Part shown: piece after piece, positions 16,350 to 25,598 of the stretch | Numbering within the stretch: the first letter of the stretch is position 1 | How the letters are laid out: each line of letters begins with the position of its first letter | Assembly: GCF_001598415.1 (NCBI RefSeq) | Contig: NZ_BCYX01000007.1 | Location: forward strand, 101,617 to 165,616 | Direction of reading: 5' to 3' | Origin: Sphingomonas mali NBRC 15500 | GTDB taxonomy: Bacteria > Pseudomonadota > Alphaproteobacteria > Sphingomonadales > Sphingomonadaceae | Length of the DNA: 64,000 nt | Position numbers and translations under genes: made by a program | The notes under the pieces: model-generated | The model's input: the letters and a program-made list of their open reading frames with translations, nothing else | Databases searched by the model: none | Told to the model about the DNA's origin: nothing

Positions 16350-17875
16350 TCGGGCGACGTACTTTTCTCACCGGGGCGACGGCTGCCACTGCGATGACCG
16401 CCTTGTCGCCGGCGTACGGCGTAGGGAAGGCCGATGCAGCGCTGCGGGCGACGCTCGACGGACTGGCCAAGCTCGACAGCCCAGCCGCCAGGCTGAAAGA
16501 ACTCCGCGGAATCAACTCGCAGGGGCTTTCACCCGGTGCGCTGCTCGATCTCGAAGCCGCGCGCGAAGGGCTGGCGATCGATGCACGGATCGCCCAGATC
16601 ATGCCGTTTGGGCACCTCGGCCGTTCGCCGTATTCGGTAACGCCAACCGTCGGCGCCTGGCGCGAACCGGGCGCGGCAGACGCCGCCGATCGGATCGCCG
16701 CAGATACCGCGGCGATCAGGGCGGAGGCGGCCGCGGGGATCATCCTGCCGCGCGATGCGCTCGATCGCACCGTGGCCGGAATCGCCAAGGCGTCGGCCGG
16801 CGCCACCGGCAGTGTCGCCGCCGCGCTCGCCGAGCAGGGACGGCTGCTATCGTCCCTGGCGCCGCGCGCCGGCGAACCGGGAGTCGGCCGGCTGCCGCGC
16901 GGCGCCAACTATTTCAACCTGCTGATCGACCGCCAGTTCGGCGGGCGTGACGCGTCGGCGATCCACCGCCGCGTCCTGGCCAAAGCGCAGGACGTGGCGG
17001 CGGAAGCCGACGAATTGCTCGCGCGATCGGGCTATGCCGGCAAGACCACTGGCGAGCGCTTCCGCGCCGCGTTTCGCGATCCGCGTTTCCTTTACCCCGA
17101 CAGCGAGGAGGGCCGCGACCGCGCGGTCGCCGACATGAATCGCTGGCTCGGCCGCGCGCGAGCGCGATTGCCGCGCCTGTTCGACTCGCTCCCACCCGAA
17201 TGCGCCCATGTCGCTGTACGGCGGATGACACCGGTGGAAGAGGCCGCGAAAAAAGGCGGTTATCGCGTCCTGCCGTCGTCCGATGGCACTCCCGGCAGCT
17301 ATTTCGTCGATCTGTCCGACATTCGCCGTCGGCCCGATTGGAGCCTGGCCAGCGTGGTCCATCACGAGTTGCTGCCGGGCCATATGGTGCAGATGCCCTT
17401 GGACGTTCGGGCAAATTCCCATGCGATTCGAGCCGAATATACCACCGGATTCCAGGAAGGCTGGGCGATCTACGCCGAAGAATTGATGGCGCGGCAGGGC
17501 GCGTTCGCCGGTAATGATCGCGCGCGGCTCGGCTTCCTGCACTGGCTAATGTTCCGGCTGTGCAGATCGGTCATTGACACCGGTGTCCATGGTGAGCGAT
17601 GGTCTGTTCGGGAAGCGCGGGAGACGCTCGAGAGGATGCAAGGCGAACCAGCCTTTTTCGCGACGTTCGATCAGGACATCCAGCGGGTGTGCCTGGAGCC
17701 GGGCGCACGCGTGGGTGAGGCGCTGGCGTGGTTAGCGCTGGCGGATCGCTGCGGGCACGGCGCGACAGCTGACCTGTCGCGGCGGCATCGTGCGGCGATC
17801 GCCGACGGACGGCTGCGCCTGACATCGCTCGATCGCCGAATGCTCCGGAATTCAAGAGGAAAGTCAATCAGGTAG
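16346..17875 (+). CDS. DUF885-family metallopeptidase-like protein, Tat-exported
   Basis: A 509-residue protein beginning with a twin-arginine signal (GRRTFLTGATAAT). The family's zinc site is visible: HELLPGH at H340-H346 and a downstream glutamate in GWAIYAEE. The conserved block VIDTGVH follows near residue 413. DUF885 proteins are peptidase-like with few known substrates; here it is the last gene of the tarD-dctA transcript. A LacI-operator-like string at 17575-17588 lies inside this gene, but it encodes the conserved D-T-G-V-H block. The function is otherwise unknown. Confidence 0.8.
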   Translation: MIGRRTFLTGATAATAMTALSPAYGVGKADAALRATLDGLAKLDSPAARLKELRGINSQGLSPGALLDLEAAREGLAIDARIAQIMPFGHLGRSPYSVTPTVGAWREPGAADAADRIAADTAAIRAEAAAGIILPRDALDRTVAGIAKASAGATGSVAAALAEQGRLLSSLAPRAGEPGVGRLPRGANYFNLLIDRQFGGRDASAIHRRVLAKAQDVAAEADELLARSGYAGKTTGERFRAAFRDPRFLYPDSEEGRDRAVADMNRWLGRARARLPRLFDSLPPECAHVAVRRMTPVEEAAKKGGYRVLPSSDGTPGSYFVDLSDIRRRPDWSLASVVHHELLPGHMVQMPLDVRANSHAIRAEYTTGFQEGWAIYAEELMARQGAFAGNDRARLGFLHWLMFRLCRSVIDTGVHGERWSVREARETLERMQGEPAFFATFDQDIQRVCLEPGARVGEALAWLALADRCGHGATADLSRRHRAAIADGRLRLTSLDRRMLRNSRGKSIR

Positions 17876-17884
17876 GCAAAAGGC

Positions 17885-17908
17885 GGCCAAGGGGAAAAAC
17901 CTCTGGCC
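17885..17908 (+). other. Short hairpin ahead of the TonB-dependent receptor gene
   Basis: GGCCA-AGG, a seven-base purine loop, then CCT-C-TGGCC. It lies between the DUF885 stop and the receptor's ribosome-binding site (GGGAGG near 17916). It might end the upstream transcript or lie in the receptor's leader. No T-run follows, so terminator function is weak. Confidence 0.3.
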
Positions 17909-17927
17909 GATCCCAGGGAGGTAGAAG

Positions 17928-20867
17928 ATGCAAAAGGGTTCTCGGTTCGAAACATTGTTGCGGGGCGGCGCCTCGCTCGCCGTGCTGGCGATCGCCGTCA
18001 GCGCCGGAACGGCGCAGGCGCAGACCGCGCCGGCTGGGCCTAGCGACGCAACGGCGGCTGCTCCGGTGGCCGACGCGCCGCAGACGGCGCCCGCCGCCGA
18101 TGCGCCGCAGGATGTTCAGGATACCAGCAAGGATATCGTGATCACCGGCTTCCGCGGCAGCCTGGCCAAGGCGCTCGACCAGAAGAAGGCGTCGGCGACC
18201 GCGATCGATTCGATCCTGGCTGAGGATATCGGCAAGTTCCCCGACCTCAATCTGTCCGAATCGATCCAGCGTATCCCGGGCGTCGCCTTGTCGCGTGACG
18301 GCGGCGAAGGTCGCTCGATCTCGGTCCGCGGCCTGGGGCCGCAATTCACCCGCGTCCGCATCAATGGCATGGAAGCGATCGCCACCGCCGGCGGCTCGGA
18401 CGCGTCGGGCGGCACCAATCGTGGCCGCGGCTTCGATTTCAACGTCTTCGCCGCCGACCTGTTCAACGCCATCACCGTGCAGAAGACCGCCGAGGCGGCG
18501 ACCGAGGAAGGCTCGCTGGGCGCTACGGTCGATCTGCGCACCGCGCGACCGTTCGACTATAAATCGGGCTTCACCATCGCGGTGTCGGGTCAGGGCAGCT
18601 ACAACGATCTCGCCGAGAAAGCGTCACCGCGGGCCGCGGCGATGATCTCCTGGTCGAACGAAGACAAGACCTTCGGCGCGTTGATTTCGGCCGCCTATAC
18701 CAAGCGCAAGCTGGTCGAGAGCGGCTATTCGACGGTGCGTTGGACCACCAACGATGCTGGTGCCGCGCCCGGTTTTCAGAGCGTGCTCGGCACGCCTTGC
18801 CTTACCACCGATGGCGCTTCGAACCTGGTCAAGATCACGCCTGCCCCGGATGTCTGCAAAACGGCCAATGCGGCTTTCCATCCGCGTTTCCCGCGCTACG
18901 ATTATTATGTCGACGACCAGCAGCGCATCGGCCTGACCGGGTCGATCCAGTGGAAGCCGACCGACAGCACGACGATCAGCATCGACGGCCTGTATGCCGA
19001 CTTCAAAGCAACGCGCGAGGAACGCTATCTCGAAGCGAACGGCTTCTCGGTAACCTGCACCAAAGCGCCCGTTCCGGCCAATTGCGGCGTTCCCGACACC
19101 GACGTGATCGCCGAGACGATCACTAATGGATCGATGCTCAAGGGCACGTTCAACGACGTCGACCTGCGCGTAGAAAACCGCTTCGACCGGCTAGATACGA
19201 AGTTCAAGCAGCTGACGTTCAACGTCGATCAGAATATCGGCGAGAAGCTGAAGCTCAACCTGATCCTGGGTCATTCGCAATCGGATCACCAAAACCCGAT
19301 CCAGAATACCGTCACGTTCGACCAGTATAATGTCGACGGTTACAGCTATGATTATACCGATCGCCAGCACCCGGTGTTCAACTTCGGTAATGCCAATCTG
19401 GCCAACGGGACCGGCTGGGTACTGAGCCAGCTGCGCCTGCGCTCCGCCTCGGCCAAGAATACCTACGAAACCGGGCAGCTCAACTTCACCTGGGACGTGA
19501 CCGACGGCTTCTCGATCGAGGGTGGCGCTTCCTACAAGGGCTACGGCTTCAAGGCGACCGACCTCCGGCGCAGCAATGGCACCACCGCGGCGCAGGATAC
19601 CAATCTCACCTGCTGCACCTTGCCAGCCGATCGCGACCTCAACCAGTTTGGCCAGATGGTCACGATCGAAGGACAGACCTTCTTCGACTCCGACTATCAA
19701 AAGGCGGCGGCCTATTTCGGGTTGGAAGATCCCAACGCGCGCGGGGGCACCTTCCGGCTCGGCATCGAGCCGGGTCTGGCCGGTAATGTCGGCGTCCAGG
19801 AGCACGACAAGAGCGGTTATTTGCAGTTCAATTTTAACCGCGACATGGGTCCGTTCACGCTGCGCGGCAATGCCGGCGTGCGCTACGTGCAGACCTTCCA
19901 GCGCTCGCAGGGCTATTCCTACTCCAGCGGCGCGGCGGTCCCGCTCGTTGCTACCCGGACTTATGACGACTGGCTGCCGTCGATGAACGCGGTGTTCGAA
20001 TTCTCGCCCAAGTTCCAGATCCGTCTGGCGGCGGCGAAGATGATGGCTCGGCCCGATTTGACCAGCATCGCCCCGTCGGCCACCGTCTCGGTATCGGGCG
20101 CGAACCGATCGGTGTCGGTGGGTAATCCCGGCCTCGATCCGTATCGTGCCACGACGCTCGATGCGGCGGCGGAATGGTATTATATGCCGGGCGCCTTGCT
20201 CTCGGTCGCCTTCTTCCAGAAGAATATCGACAGCTTCGTTCAAACCGTGCAGTCGTCGGGCACCTTCTCGGACAATCCGTTTGGTTTGCCGGAGAGCCTG
20301 GCGATCGCGGCGTGCGGCAATCAATATCCGGCGACCTGCAATCCGGCCGCGGCCAACTGGACGTTCTCGGCGCCGCGCAACACGCCGGGCGGCCGCCTGC
20401 GCGGCATCGAAGTCAATTTCCAGCAGCCGTTCAAGTTCCTGCCGGGGTTCCTGGGCAATTTCGGTGTGCTGCTGAACTACACTCATGTCGAATCGAACAT
20501 CAAATATCTGAATTCGGCTGGAGCAGTGGTGAAGGTCGATGATTTGACCGGTCTGTCGCGCAACAGCGCCAACGCCACGCTCTATTACGAAGACAAGGTG
20601 GTCAGCGCCCGCGTGTCGGCGGCCTATCGTTCGGGGTATCTGTCTGACGCGGTCGGTACCCAGGGGATCGACAGCCAGGGCTATAACAAGACCCTCAATA
20701 TCGACACTTCGGTGCAGATCACCCTTACCAAGCAGCTCAAGCTGACCTTCGAGGGCATCAACCTGACCGACCAATACCAGGATCAGTATAACGACAGCCG
20801 CGACCTGTTGTCGGTCTATCACCATACCGGCCGCGAATTCCTGGCAGGGTTCCGGTTCAACTATTGA
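17928..20867 (+). CDS. TonB-dependent outer-membrane receptor, pectin oligosaccharide type
   Basis: A 979-residue receptor. The signal peptide ends around AQAQ, then comes a TonB-box-like stretch DIVITGFRGSL (about 68-78). The plug has RIPGVALSRDGGEGRSISVRG, and the beta-barrel ends with the aromatic C-terminal strand FRFNY. The sequence type (ALDQKKASATAIDSI, EDIGKFPD) is the carbohydrate-linked TonB receptor class of Caulobacterales and Sphingomonadales. It precedes a PL10 pectate lyase and probably imports oligogalacturonides. No LacI-type operator was seen in the gap immediately upstream. A strong SD (GGGAGG) fixes the start. Confidence 0.92.
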   Translation: MQKGSRFETLLRGGASLAVLAIAVSAGTAQAQTAPAGPSDATAAAPVADAPQTAPAADAPQDVQDTSKDIVITGFRGSLAKALDQKKASATAIDSILAEDIGKFPDLNLSESIQRIPGVALSRDGGEGRSISVRGLGPQFTRVRINGMEAIATAGGSDASGGTNRGRGFDFNVFAADLFNAITVQKTAEAATEEGSLGATVDLRTARPFDYKSGFTIAVSGQGSYNDLAEKASPRAAAMISWSNEDKTFGALISAAYTKRKLVESGYSTVRWTTNDAGAAPGFQSVLGTPCLTTDGASNLVKITPAPDVCKTANAAFHPRFPRYDYYVDDQQRIGLTGSIQWKPTDSTTISIDGLYADFKATREERYLEANGFSVTCTKAPVPANCGVPDTDVIAETITNGSMLKGTFNDVDLRVENRFDRLDTKFKQLTFNVDQNIGEKLKLNLILGHSQSDHQNPIQNTVTFDQYNVDGYSYDYTDRQHPVFNFGNANLANGTGWVLSQLRLRSASAKNTYETGQLNFTWDVTDGFSIEGGASYKGYGFKATDLRRSNGTTAAQDTNLTCCTLPADRDLNQFGQMVTIEGQTFFDSDYQKAAAYFGLEDPNARGGTFRLGIEPGLAGNVGVQEHDKSGYLQFNFNRDMGPFTLRGNAGVRYVQTFQRSQGYSYSSGAAVPLVATRTYDDWLPSMNAVFEFSPKFQIRLAAAKMMARPDLTSIAPSATVSVSGANRSVSVGNPGLDPYRATTLDAAAEWYYMPGALLSVAFFQKNIDSFVQTVQSSGTFSDNPFGLPESLAIAACGNQYPATCNPAAANWTFSAPRNTPGGRLRGIEVNFQQPFKFLPGFLGNFGVLLNYTHVESNIKYLNSAGAVVKVDDLTGLSRNSANATLYYEDKVVSARVSAAYRSGYLSDAVGTQGIDSQGYNKTLNIDTSVQITLTKQLKLTFEGINLTDQYQDQYNDSRDLLSVYHHTGREFLAGFRFNY

Positions 20868-20878
20868 TCGAACCTACT

Positions 20879-20914
20879 GCCGGTGCGGATAACCCCCCGC
20901 ACCGGCCTTTCTTT
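20879..20914 (+). terminator. Intercistronic hairpin after TonB receptor gene
   Basis: GCCGGTGCGG, an eight-base loop, then CCGCACCGGC, followed by CTTTCTTT. It has the form of an intrinsic terminator. Only about 18 bases separate it from the next start, which already include that gene's SD, so it probably reduces rather than ends transcription into the lyase gene. Confidence 0.75.
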
Positions 20915-20931
20915 GTCCAGGGAGAGGGCAG

Positions 20932-22518
20932 TTGCGTCTGAAGGCTTTGGTCAGGGCGGGGGCGGCGATCGCGGTGGTGATGACCACGCCGGCAGTGGCG
21001 GCGACCCGCGCGCAGATCCTGACGACGATGAAGCGCGCTTCCGAATTCATGGTCGACAAGGCATCGATCCATGGCGGCTATGTCTGGTCGATGCTGCCCG
21101 ACATGTCGCGCCGCTGGGGCGAGATGGAAGCCTATCCGACGATGATCTGGGTGCAGCCGCCGGGCACGGGGACGATGGGGCATCTGTTCCTCGATGCCTA
21201 TCACGCGACCGGCGACGATTATTATTACCAGGCCGCGACCAAAGCGGCTGATGCGCTGGCCGAGGGGCAGTTGCCGAGCGGCGGCTGGCATTATTTCATC
21301 GATTTCGGCGGGCCGGCGTCGACCGCCAAATGGTATGCGACGATCGGCAAGAACGCCTGGCGGCTGGAGGAATTCCAGCATTATTGGGGTAATGCCACGT
21401 TCGACGATGCCGGCACGTCGGAAGCGATGCAGTTCCTGCTGCGGCTCTATGTCGAGAAGCATGACGCGAAATATCTGCCGCCGTTGCAGAAGGCGCTGAA
21501 CTTCGTCCTCAAGAGCCAATATCCGAACGGTGGCTGGCCGCAACGTTATCCGGCGACGAAATTCCCCTATATCGATCACGGCAAGCCCGATTACACGTCG
21601 TTCATCACCTTCAACGACGATGTCGCCGGCGAGAATATCCGCTTCCTGATCCAATATTATCAGGTGACCGGCGACACTCGCGTGCTCGACCCGATCCGTC
21701 GCGCGATGGACATTTACGTGAAGACGCAGCAACCCGCGCCGCAGGCCGGCTGGGGGTTGCAATATACGGTCGACCTCAAGCCGAGCGGCGCGCGCACCTA
21801 CGAGCCGACCGCGATCGTCACGCACACCACTTATGCCAATATCGAGCAGCTATTGAGCTTCTATCGCCTGACCGGCGATCCCAAGTTTCTCGCCGGCGTC
21901 CCCGCCGCGCTCGACTGGCTCGACTCGGTCAAGTCGCCGCCCGAGCTCGACAAGGACGGCAAGACCTATCCCACCTTCCTGGAAATCGGCACCAACAAGC
22001 CGATGTACGTGCACCGCCGCGGGTCGAACGTGGTCAACGGCGAATATTATGTCGACGGCAACCCGGCCAACACCCTGGGACATTATAGCTCGTTCCGGCA
22101 TCTCGACGTGCCAAAGCTGCGCCGCGAATATGAGGAGTTGAAGGCGACGCCGCCCGAGGTGGCGAGCAAGGACTCCCCGCTCAAGGCGACCGGCCGCCGG
22201 CCGCTCGATCGCTACTATCTGACGGACATGGGCGCCGGGTCGGATCGCAATGCCGACCTGGCGGCGAACAGTCCGGATGCGCTGGTGGAGACGCTCAACG
22301 CCGCCGGCTGGTGGCCGACCGAACTCAAGATGACCAGCCATCTTTATACGCATGACGGGTCGAAGAAGGTGGTATCGGGCGACTATTCGACGACACGGGT
22401 CGGTGACGAGACCGACACATCGCCTTATCTCGATCCCAAGCCGGTCGTGGGGATTTCGACCGGCACCTATATCGCGCATATGGAAACCCTGATCGCGGCG
22501 CTAGGCGATGCGAAATAA
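20932..22518 (+). CDS. Pectate lyase, polysaccharide lyase family 10
   Basis: A 528-residue exported lyase that cleaves polygalacturonate by beta-elimination, giving unsaturated oligomers. The mature part matches the Pel10/Pec_lyase alpha/alpha-toroid family, with LPSGGWHYFIDFGG, PNGGWPQRYP, FNDDVAGENIRFLI and a C-terminal arm. The start is a TTG at 20932 directly after GGAGAGGGCA, and the following 22 residues form a good signal peptide (ending ATPAVAA-like). It lies just downstream of the receptor gene and its hairpin, and the cupin gene overlaps its end by 11 bases. The products feed KduI and KduD. Confidence 0.88.
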   Translation: MRLKALVRAGAAIAVVMTTPAVAATRAQILTTMKRASEFMVDKASIHGGYVWSMLPDMSRRWGEMEAYPTMIWVQPPGTGTMGHLFLDAYHATGDDYYYQAATKAADALAEGQLPSGGWHYFIDFGGPASTAKWYATIGKNAWRLEEFQHYWGNATFDDAGTSEAMQFLLRLYVEKHDAKYLPPLQKALNFVLKSQYPNGGWPQRYPATKFPYIDHGKPDYTSFITFNDDVAGENIRFLIQYYQVTGDTRVLDPIRRAMDIYVKTQQPAPQAGWGLQYTVDLKPSGARTYEPTAIVTHTTYANIEQLLSFYRLTGDPKFLAGVPAALDWLDSVKSPPELDKDGKTYPTFLEIGTNKPMYVHRRGSNVVNGEYYVDGNPANTLGHYSSFRHLDVPKLRREYEELKATPPEVASKDSPLKATGRRPLDRYYLTDMGAGSDRNADLAANSPDALVETLNAAGWWPTELKMTSHLYTHDGSKKVVSGDYSTTRVGDETDTSPYLDPKPVVGISTGTYIAHMETLIAALGDAK

Positions 22519-22939
22519 GCTGATCCCCTTCGCCCTCTTGGCGTTCGCCACCCCCGCGCTCGCGCAGGATGCGCCGGCGGGGAAGATGACGGTGATCGAC
22601 GGCGAATCGGTCAAACGCGACGAGCCGCCGCCGCACGGCAATATCGGGATGAGCACTGCCTATCGCTACAGCGACGCGGTGCCCGGCCGCGCGATGGAAT
22701 TCCGCAAGCGCGTGCTCCATGTCGGCGCGGCGATCGGCGCGCACAAGCTGGCGCATGACGAAGTCTATTACGTGCTGTCGGGTGAGGGCGAGGCGTTCTC
22801 CGGCGACCGCACCGAGTCGGTGAAAGCAGGCCAGGCGATCTATTTCTTCGCCGGCGAGACGATGGGCATAAGACAGAAGGGCGCGCAGCCGCTGGCGCTG
22901 ATCATCAGCTATCCGCTGGCGACACGGGCGAAGAACTGA
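22508..22939 (+). CDS. Exported cupin-domain protein
   Basis: A 143-residue single-domain cupin with a signal peptide (ending TPALAQ). The two cupin motifs are recognisable around GAAIGAHKLAHDEVYYVLSG and AGQAIYFFAGE, with His, His and Glu metal ligands in the first. It starts inside the end of the pectate lyase gene, so the two are coupled. Periplasmic cupins of pectin loci have been proposed to bind or isomerise uronates; that role is inference. It could also be a sugar-binding protein. Confidence 0.75.
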   Translation: MRNKLIPFALLAFATPALAQDAPAGKMTVIDGESVKRDEPPPHGNIGMSTAYRYSDAVPGRAMEFRKRVLHVGAAIGAHKLAHDEVYYVLSGEGEAFSGDRTESVKAGQAIYFFAGETMGIRQKGAQPLALIISYPLATRAKN

Positions 22940-22963
22940 GATTCAGCCTGGTTGCCAGACATC

Positions 22964-22983
22964 TCCCCGGCCTTCGCCGGGGA
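22964..22983. terminator. Bidirectional hairpin between convergent genes
   Basis: TCCCCGGC-CTTC-GCCGGGGA is a perfect eight-pair stem with a four-base loop. It sits in the 72-base gap between the convergent cupin and esterase genes. It is likely to stop transcription from both sides, although a T-run is lacking. Confidence 0.6.
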
Positions 22984-23011
22984 AGCGCATTTCAATTCCA
23001 TCGAATCAGGC

Positions 23012-24025
23012 TTAAGCGGCAGCCAGCCATCCGCGGCTCGTCGCCCACGCCAGGAACAGGTCCGGCCAGGCGGCAGCCGGCTTGCCGACGATACCCCGCA
23101 AGCCGAAACCATGTCCGCCTTCGCCGAACAAATGAAGTTCGACCGGCACCTTGGCCGCGCGCAAGGCGGCGTGGAGCAACAGGCTGTTCTCGACCGGCAC
23201 GGTCGCGTCGTCTTCCGCGGCGCACAGGAAGCAGGGAGGGCTGGCGGACGTGATGTTGCGATCCGGCGAATGCGCCGCGATCAGCGCGGGCGAGGGATCG
23301 GGACCGAGCAGCGCCTGACGCGACCCCGCGTGCGCGACCGACAAGTCCATCGACACGACGGGATAGATCGGTGCCGCGATCATCGGCCGCGCCGACAGCG
23401 TGTCGGCGGCGTCGACGGGATCGTAGGTCTTCGCTGCGAACCGCGCGACGAGATCGGCGCAGAGATGCCCACCCGCCGAAAAACCCATCGCGCCGACGCG
23501 CTCGGGGTCGAGCCGGTATTTGGCGGCCCGCGACCGGATCAGCCGCATCGCTCGCTGCGCGTCCTGCAGCGGCACGTCGGCGCGGTTTGCCCAACCCTCG
23601 CCGGGCAAGCGGTAGAACAGCACGAACACGGTAATGCCGCGCGCGGCCAGCAGGCGGCCGATCTCATAGCCTTCCTTGTCCATCGCCATCCGGACATAGC
23701 CGCCGCCCGGAAAGACCAGCAGCGACGCGCCGTTGGGCTTGGCGGGACGGAATACCGCCATGCGCGGCGTCGACACGCCGGCGACCGCGCGGTCGTTGAG
23801 CTTGGCGGTGTCCTTGCTGCGCTCGGTGGTGACCTCGACCGGCGGTTTGGCGGGCATGCCGGGCGCGCCTTTGGGCCACAGGTCGATCGTCTCGTCGGGC
23901 TGCGACAGCACCAACGGGGCATTGCCTGGAGCGGCCGGCAGCGCGGTCTGCGCTCCTGCGCCGCTGGCCGCCACCGCCGCGCCCAAAGTCGCGAACAAGG
24001 CGGTGCGGCGGTCGACATCGGTCAT
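23012..24025 (-). CDS. Alpha/beta hydrolase, pectin acetylesterase-like
   Basis: A 337-residue hydrolase with an N-terminal Tat-like signal (DRRTALFATLGAAVAA). Hallmarks are the oxyanion FPGGGY, the nucleophile in MGFSAGGH, an acidic residue in AAEDDATVP and a histidine in GEGGHGFGL, a complete serine-hydrolase triad. The organisation matches acetylxylan-esterase / BD-FAE-type carbohydrate esterases. It is the last gene of the minus-strand kdgK-containing operon, starting one base after the previous stop. Pectin or rhamnogalacturonan deacetylation is inferred from context. Confidence 0.8.
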   Translation of the reverse strand: MTDVDRRTALFATLGAAVAASGAGAQTALPAAPGNAPLVLSQPDETIDLWPKGAPGMPAKPPVEVTTERSKDTAKLNDRAVAGVSTPRMAVFRPAKPNGASLLVFPGGGYVRMAMDKEGYEIGRLLAARGITVFVLFYRLPGEGWANRADVPLQDAQRAMRLIRSRAAKYRLDPERVGAMGFSAGGHLCADLVARFAAKTYDPVDAADTLSARPMIAAPIYPVVSMDLSVAHAGSRQALLGPDPSPALIAAHSPDRNITSASPPCFLCAAEDDATVPVENSLLLHAALRAAKVPVELHLFGEGGHGFGLRGIVGKPAAAWPDLFLAWATSRGWLAAA

Positions 24026-24026
24026 A

Positions 24027-25598
24027 TCAGGTGCCCGGCTGGATATAAGGAATGCGCGCGAACAGCTCGCGCTGCCATTTGCGCGGATCGTTCTCGATAT
24101 GGCTGTTGACGTCGAACACCATCGTCGCGCGGCGCGCCAAATCGTATTTGGGCCAGACGGGCAGGCCGGGATGGTTGGGATTGCCGGTCTTGGCGAAGGC
24201 GACGAAACTGTCCTGCACCGCTTTCGACGCCGCGCGTGCGTCGAGCCCGGTACCGGTCTGCGATCCTGCCGCGCCGAGCGTGCCGAACGCCAGCGGGATA
24301 TCCATCGTGTGGAAGGCGCCGCGGCGCGGGTCGGTGCGCGAGCCGAAGTTTACCTGATAGACCCAGGCCGGGGCGCCGGCACGGGCGCGCTCCTCCGCCT
24401 CGATCACTTGGCCGCGCCAACTCCGCCCGGCAGTGACCGCGGCGTAGAACACGTCGCTTGGCGACCAGGTCGGGAATTGCCTGCGATATTCGGCGACAAC
24501 CCATTCGGGGAGCGCGTCGATGCGCAATTCGGGCGCGAGGCGGTCGGCCATATTGTCCCAGGTCAGCCCCTTCACCTTGTCCGAATCGGGCGAGATGAAC
24601 GCGCGCGCTTCGTCATGCACATTGCCCAGGATCAATGGGATCGACAGGCCCAGGGGGTTGGCGTCAGGCCAGAAGGGATGGCGGGTGAGCCATTTCATGT
24701 CGAGCACCGGCCCGAAATAGACCCCGCCGCCCAGGAACGGATCCTCGGCCGAGAGCGCCTCGACCAGTTTCTCGGTCGGTGCTGACAGCAACGGGCCGAG
24801 ATCGCGCTCGCTCACGCCGAGCTTGCGCAGATAGGCGCGCGCGCGGTCGGTGGCGTGGAGCGGCCCCGACGCGGTGACCTGCTGGCCCGACATCGTCACG
24901 CCGCGGTGGAACAGTCCCCGGGCCGCCGGCATCCCGGTCAGCGTGGCGATCTTGGCGCCGCCGCCCGACTGACCGAACAACATCACGCGATTGGGGTCGC
25001 CGCCGAACGCCGCGATATTGTCGCGCACCCATTTGAGCGCGAGGATCAGGTCGAGCTGACCGCAATTGCCGCTATCGGCGAAGCGCGGGTCGAGCCGGGC
25101 GAGATAGAGATAGCCAAATGCGTTGAGCCGGTGATTGACCGTCACCACCACGACGTCGCCGCGCGCCGCCAGATCGTGCCCGTCGTTGAGCGGATCGGTG
25201 ACGCTGCCGTTCGAATAGGCGCCGCCATGGATGTAGAGCATCACCGGCTTCTTCGCCGCCGGATTGGGCTCGGCGGTCCAGACGTTGAGGTAAAGGCAAT
25301 CCTCCGACTGCGGCTGATATTTGCCCGATTGCGGACAGACCGGCCCGAACTTCTGCACCTGCCGCATTTGGCCGCGCGCGGTGTAAGGCACTGGCGCACG
25401 GAAGCGTTGCGCGACGCCGTAGCGGATGCCGCGATAGGCGATGACGCCGCGGTCGCTTTCGCCGACGAAATCGCCTGACGGCGCCCGCACATAAAGCGGT
25501 GGAACCGCGCGCGCCGCGCCCGACAGCAACATCGCCGCGCCCGCACTTGCGCCGGCGCCGATCAGGGTGCGACGGTTCCAGCCCTCAGCGTCGGACAT
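24027..25598 (-). CDS. Type B carboxylesterase, Tat-type export signal
   Basis: A 523-residue carboxylesterase/lipase family protein. Visible features are an RRTLIGAGASAG signal, SEDCLYLNVW, the oxyanion YIHGGAY, the nucleophile elbow FGQSGGGAKI, and the acid/histidine segment toward the C-terminus (GNVHDEARAF, GAFHTMDIP). The ATG at 25598 overlaps the kdgK stop by 14 bases; the open frame extends further upstream inside kdgK. It probably hydrolyses an ester of plant-cell-wall oligomers, for example a methyl or feruloyl ester, but nothing in the sequence identifies the substrate. Confidence 0.85.
   Translation of the reverse strand: MSDAEGWNRRTLIGAGASAGAAMLLSGAARAVPPLYVRAPSGDFVGESDRGVIAYRGIRYGVAQRFRAPVPYTARGQMRQVQKFGPVCPQSGKYQPQSEDCLYLNVWTAEPNPAAKKPVMLYIHGGAYSNGSVTDPLNDGHDLAARGDVVVVTVNHRLNAFGYLYLARLDPRFADSGNCGQLDLILALKWVRDNIAAFGGDPNRVMLFGQSGGGAKIATLTGMPAARGLFHRGVTMSGQQVTASGPLHATDRARAYLRKLGVSERDLGPLLSAPTEKLVEALSAEDPFLGGGVYFGPVLDMKWLTRHPFWPDANPLGLSIPLILGNVHDEARAFISPDSDKVKGLTWDNMADRLAPELRIDALPEWVVAEYRRQFPTWSPSDVFYAAVTAGRSWRGQVIEAEERARAGAPAWVYQVNFGSRTDPRRGAFHTMDIPLAFGTLGAAGSQTGTGLDARAASKAVQDSFVAFAKTGNPNHPGLPVWPKYDLARRATMVFDVNSHIENDPRKWQRELFARIPYIQPGT

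Noticed and set aside
17575..17588. TGACACCGGTGTCC, an almost perfect LacI-type operator about 340 bases before the TonB receptor gene
   Set aside because: It lies inside the DUF885 gene and encodes the conserved block Asp-Thr-Gly-Val-His; the match follows from the protein motif and codon choice, so it is not counted as an operator without binding data.
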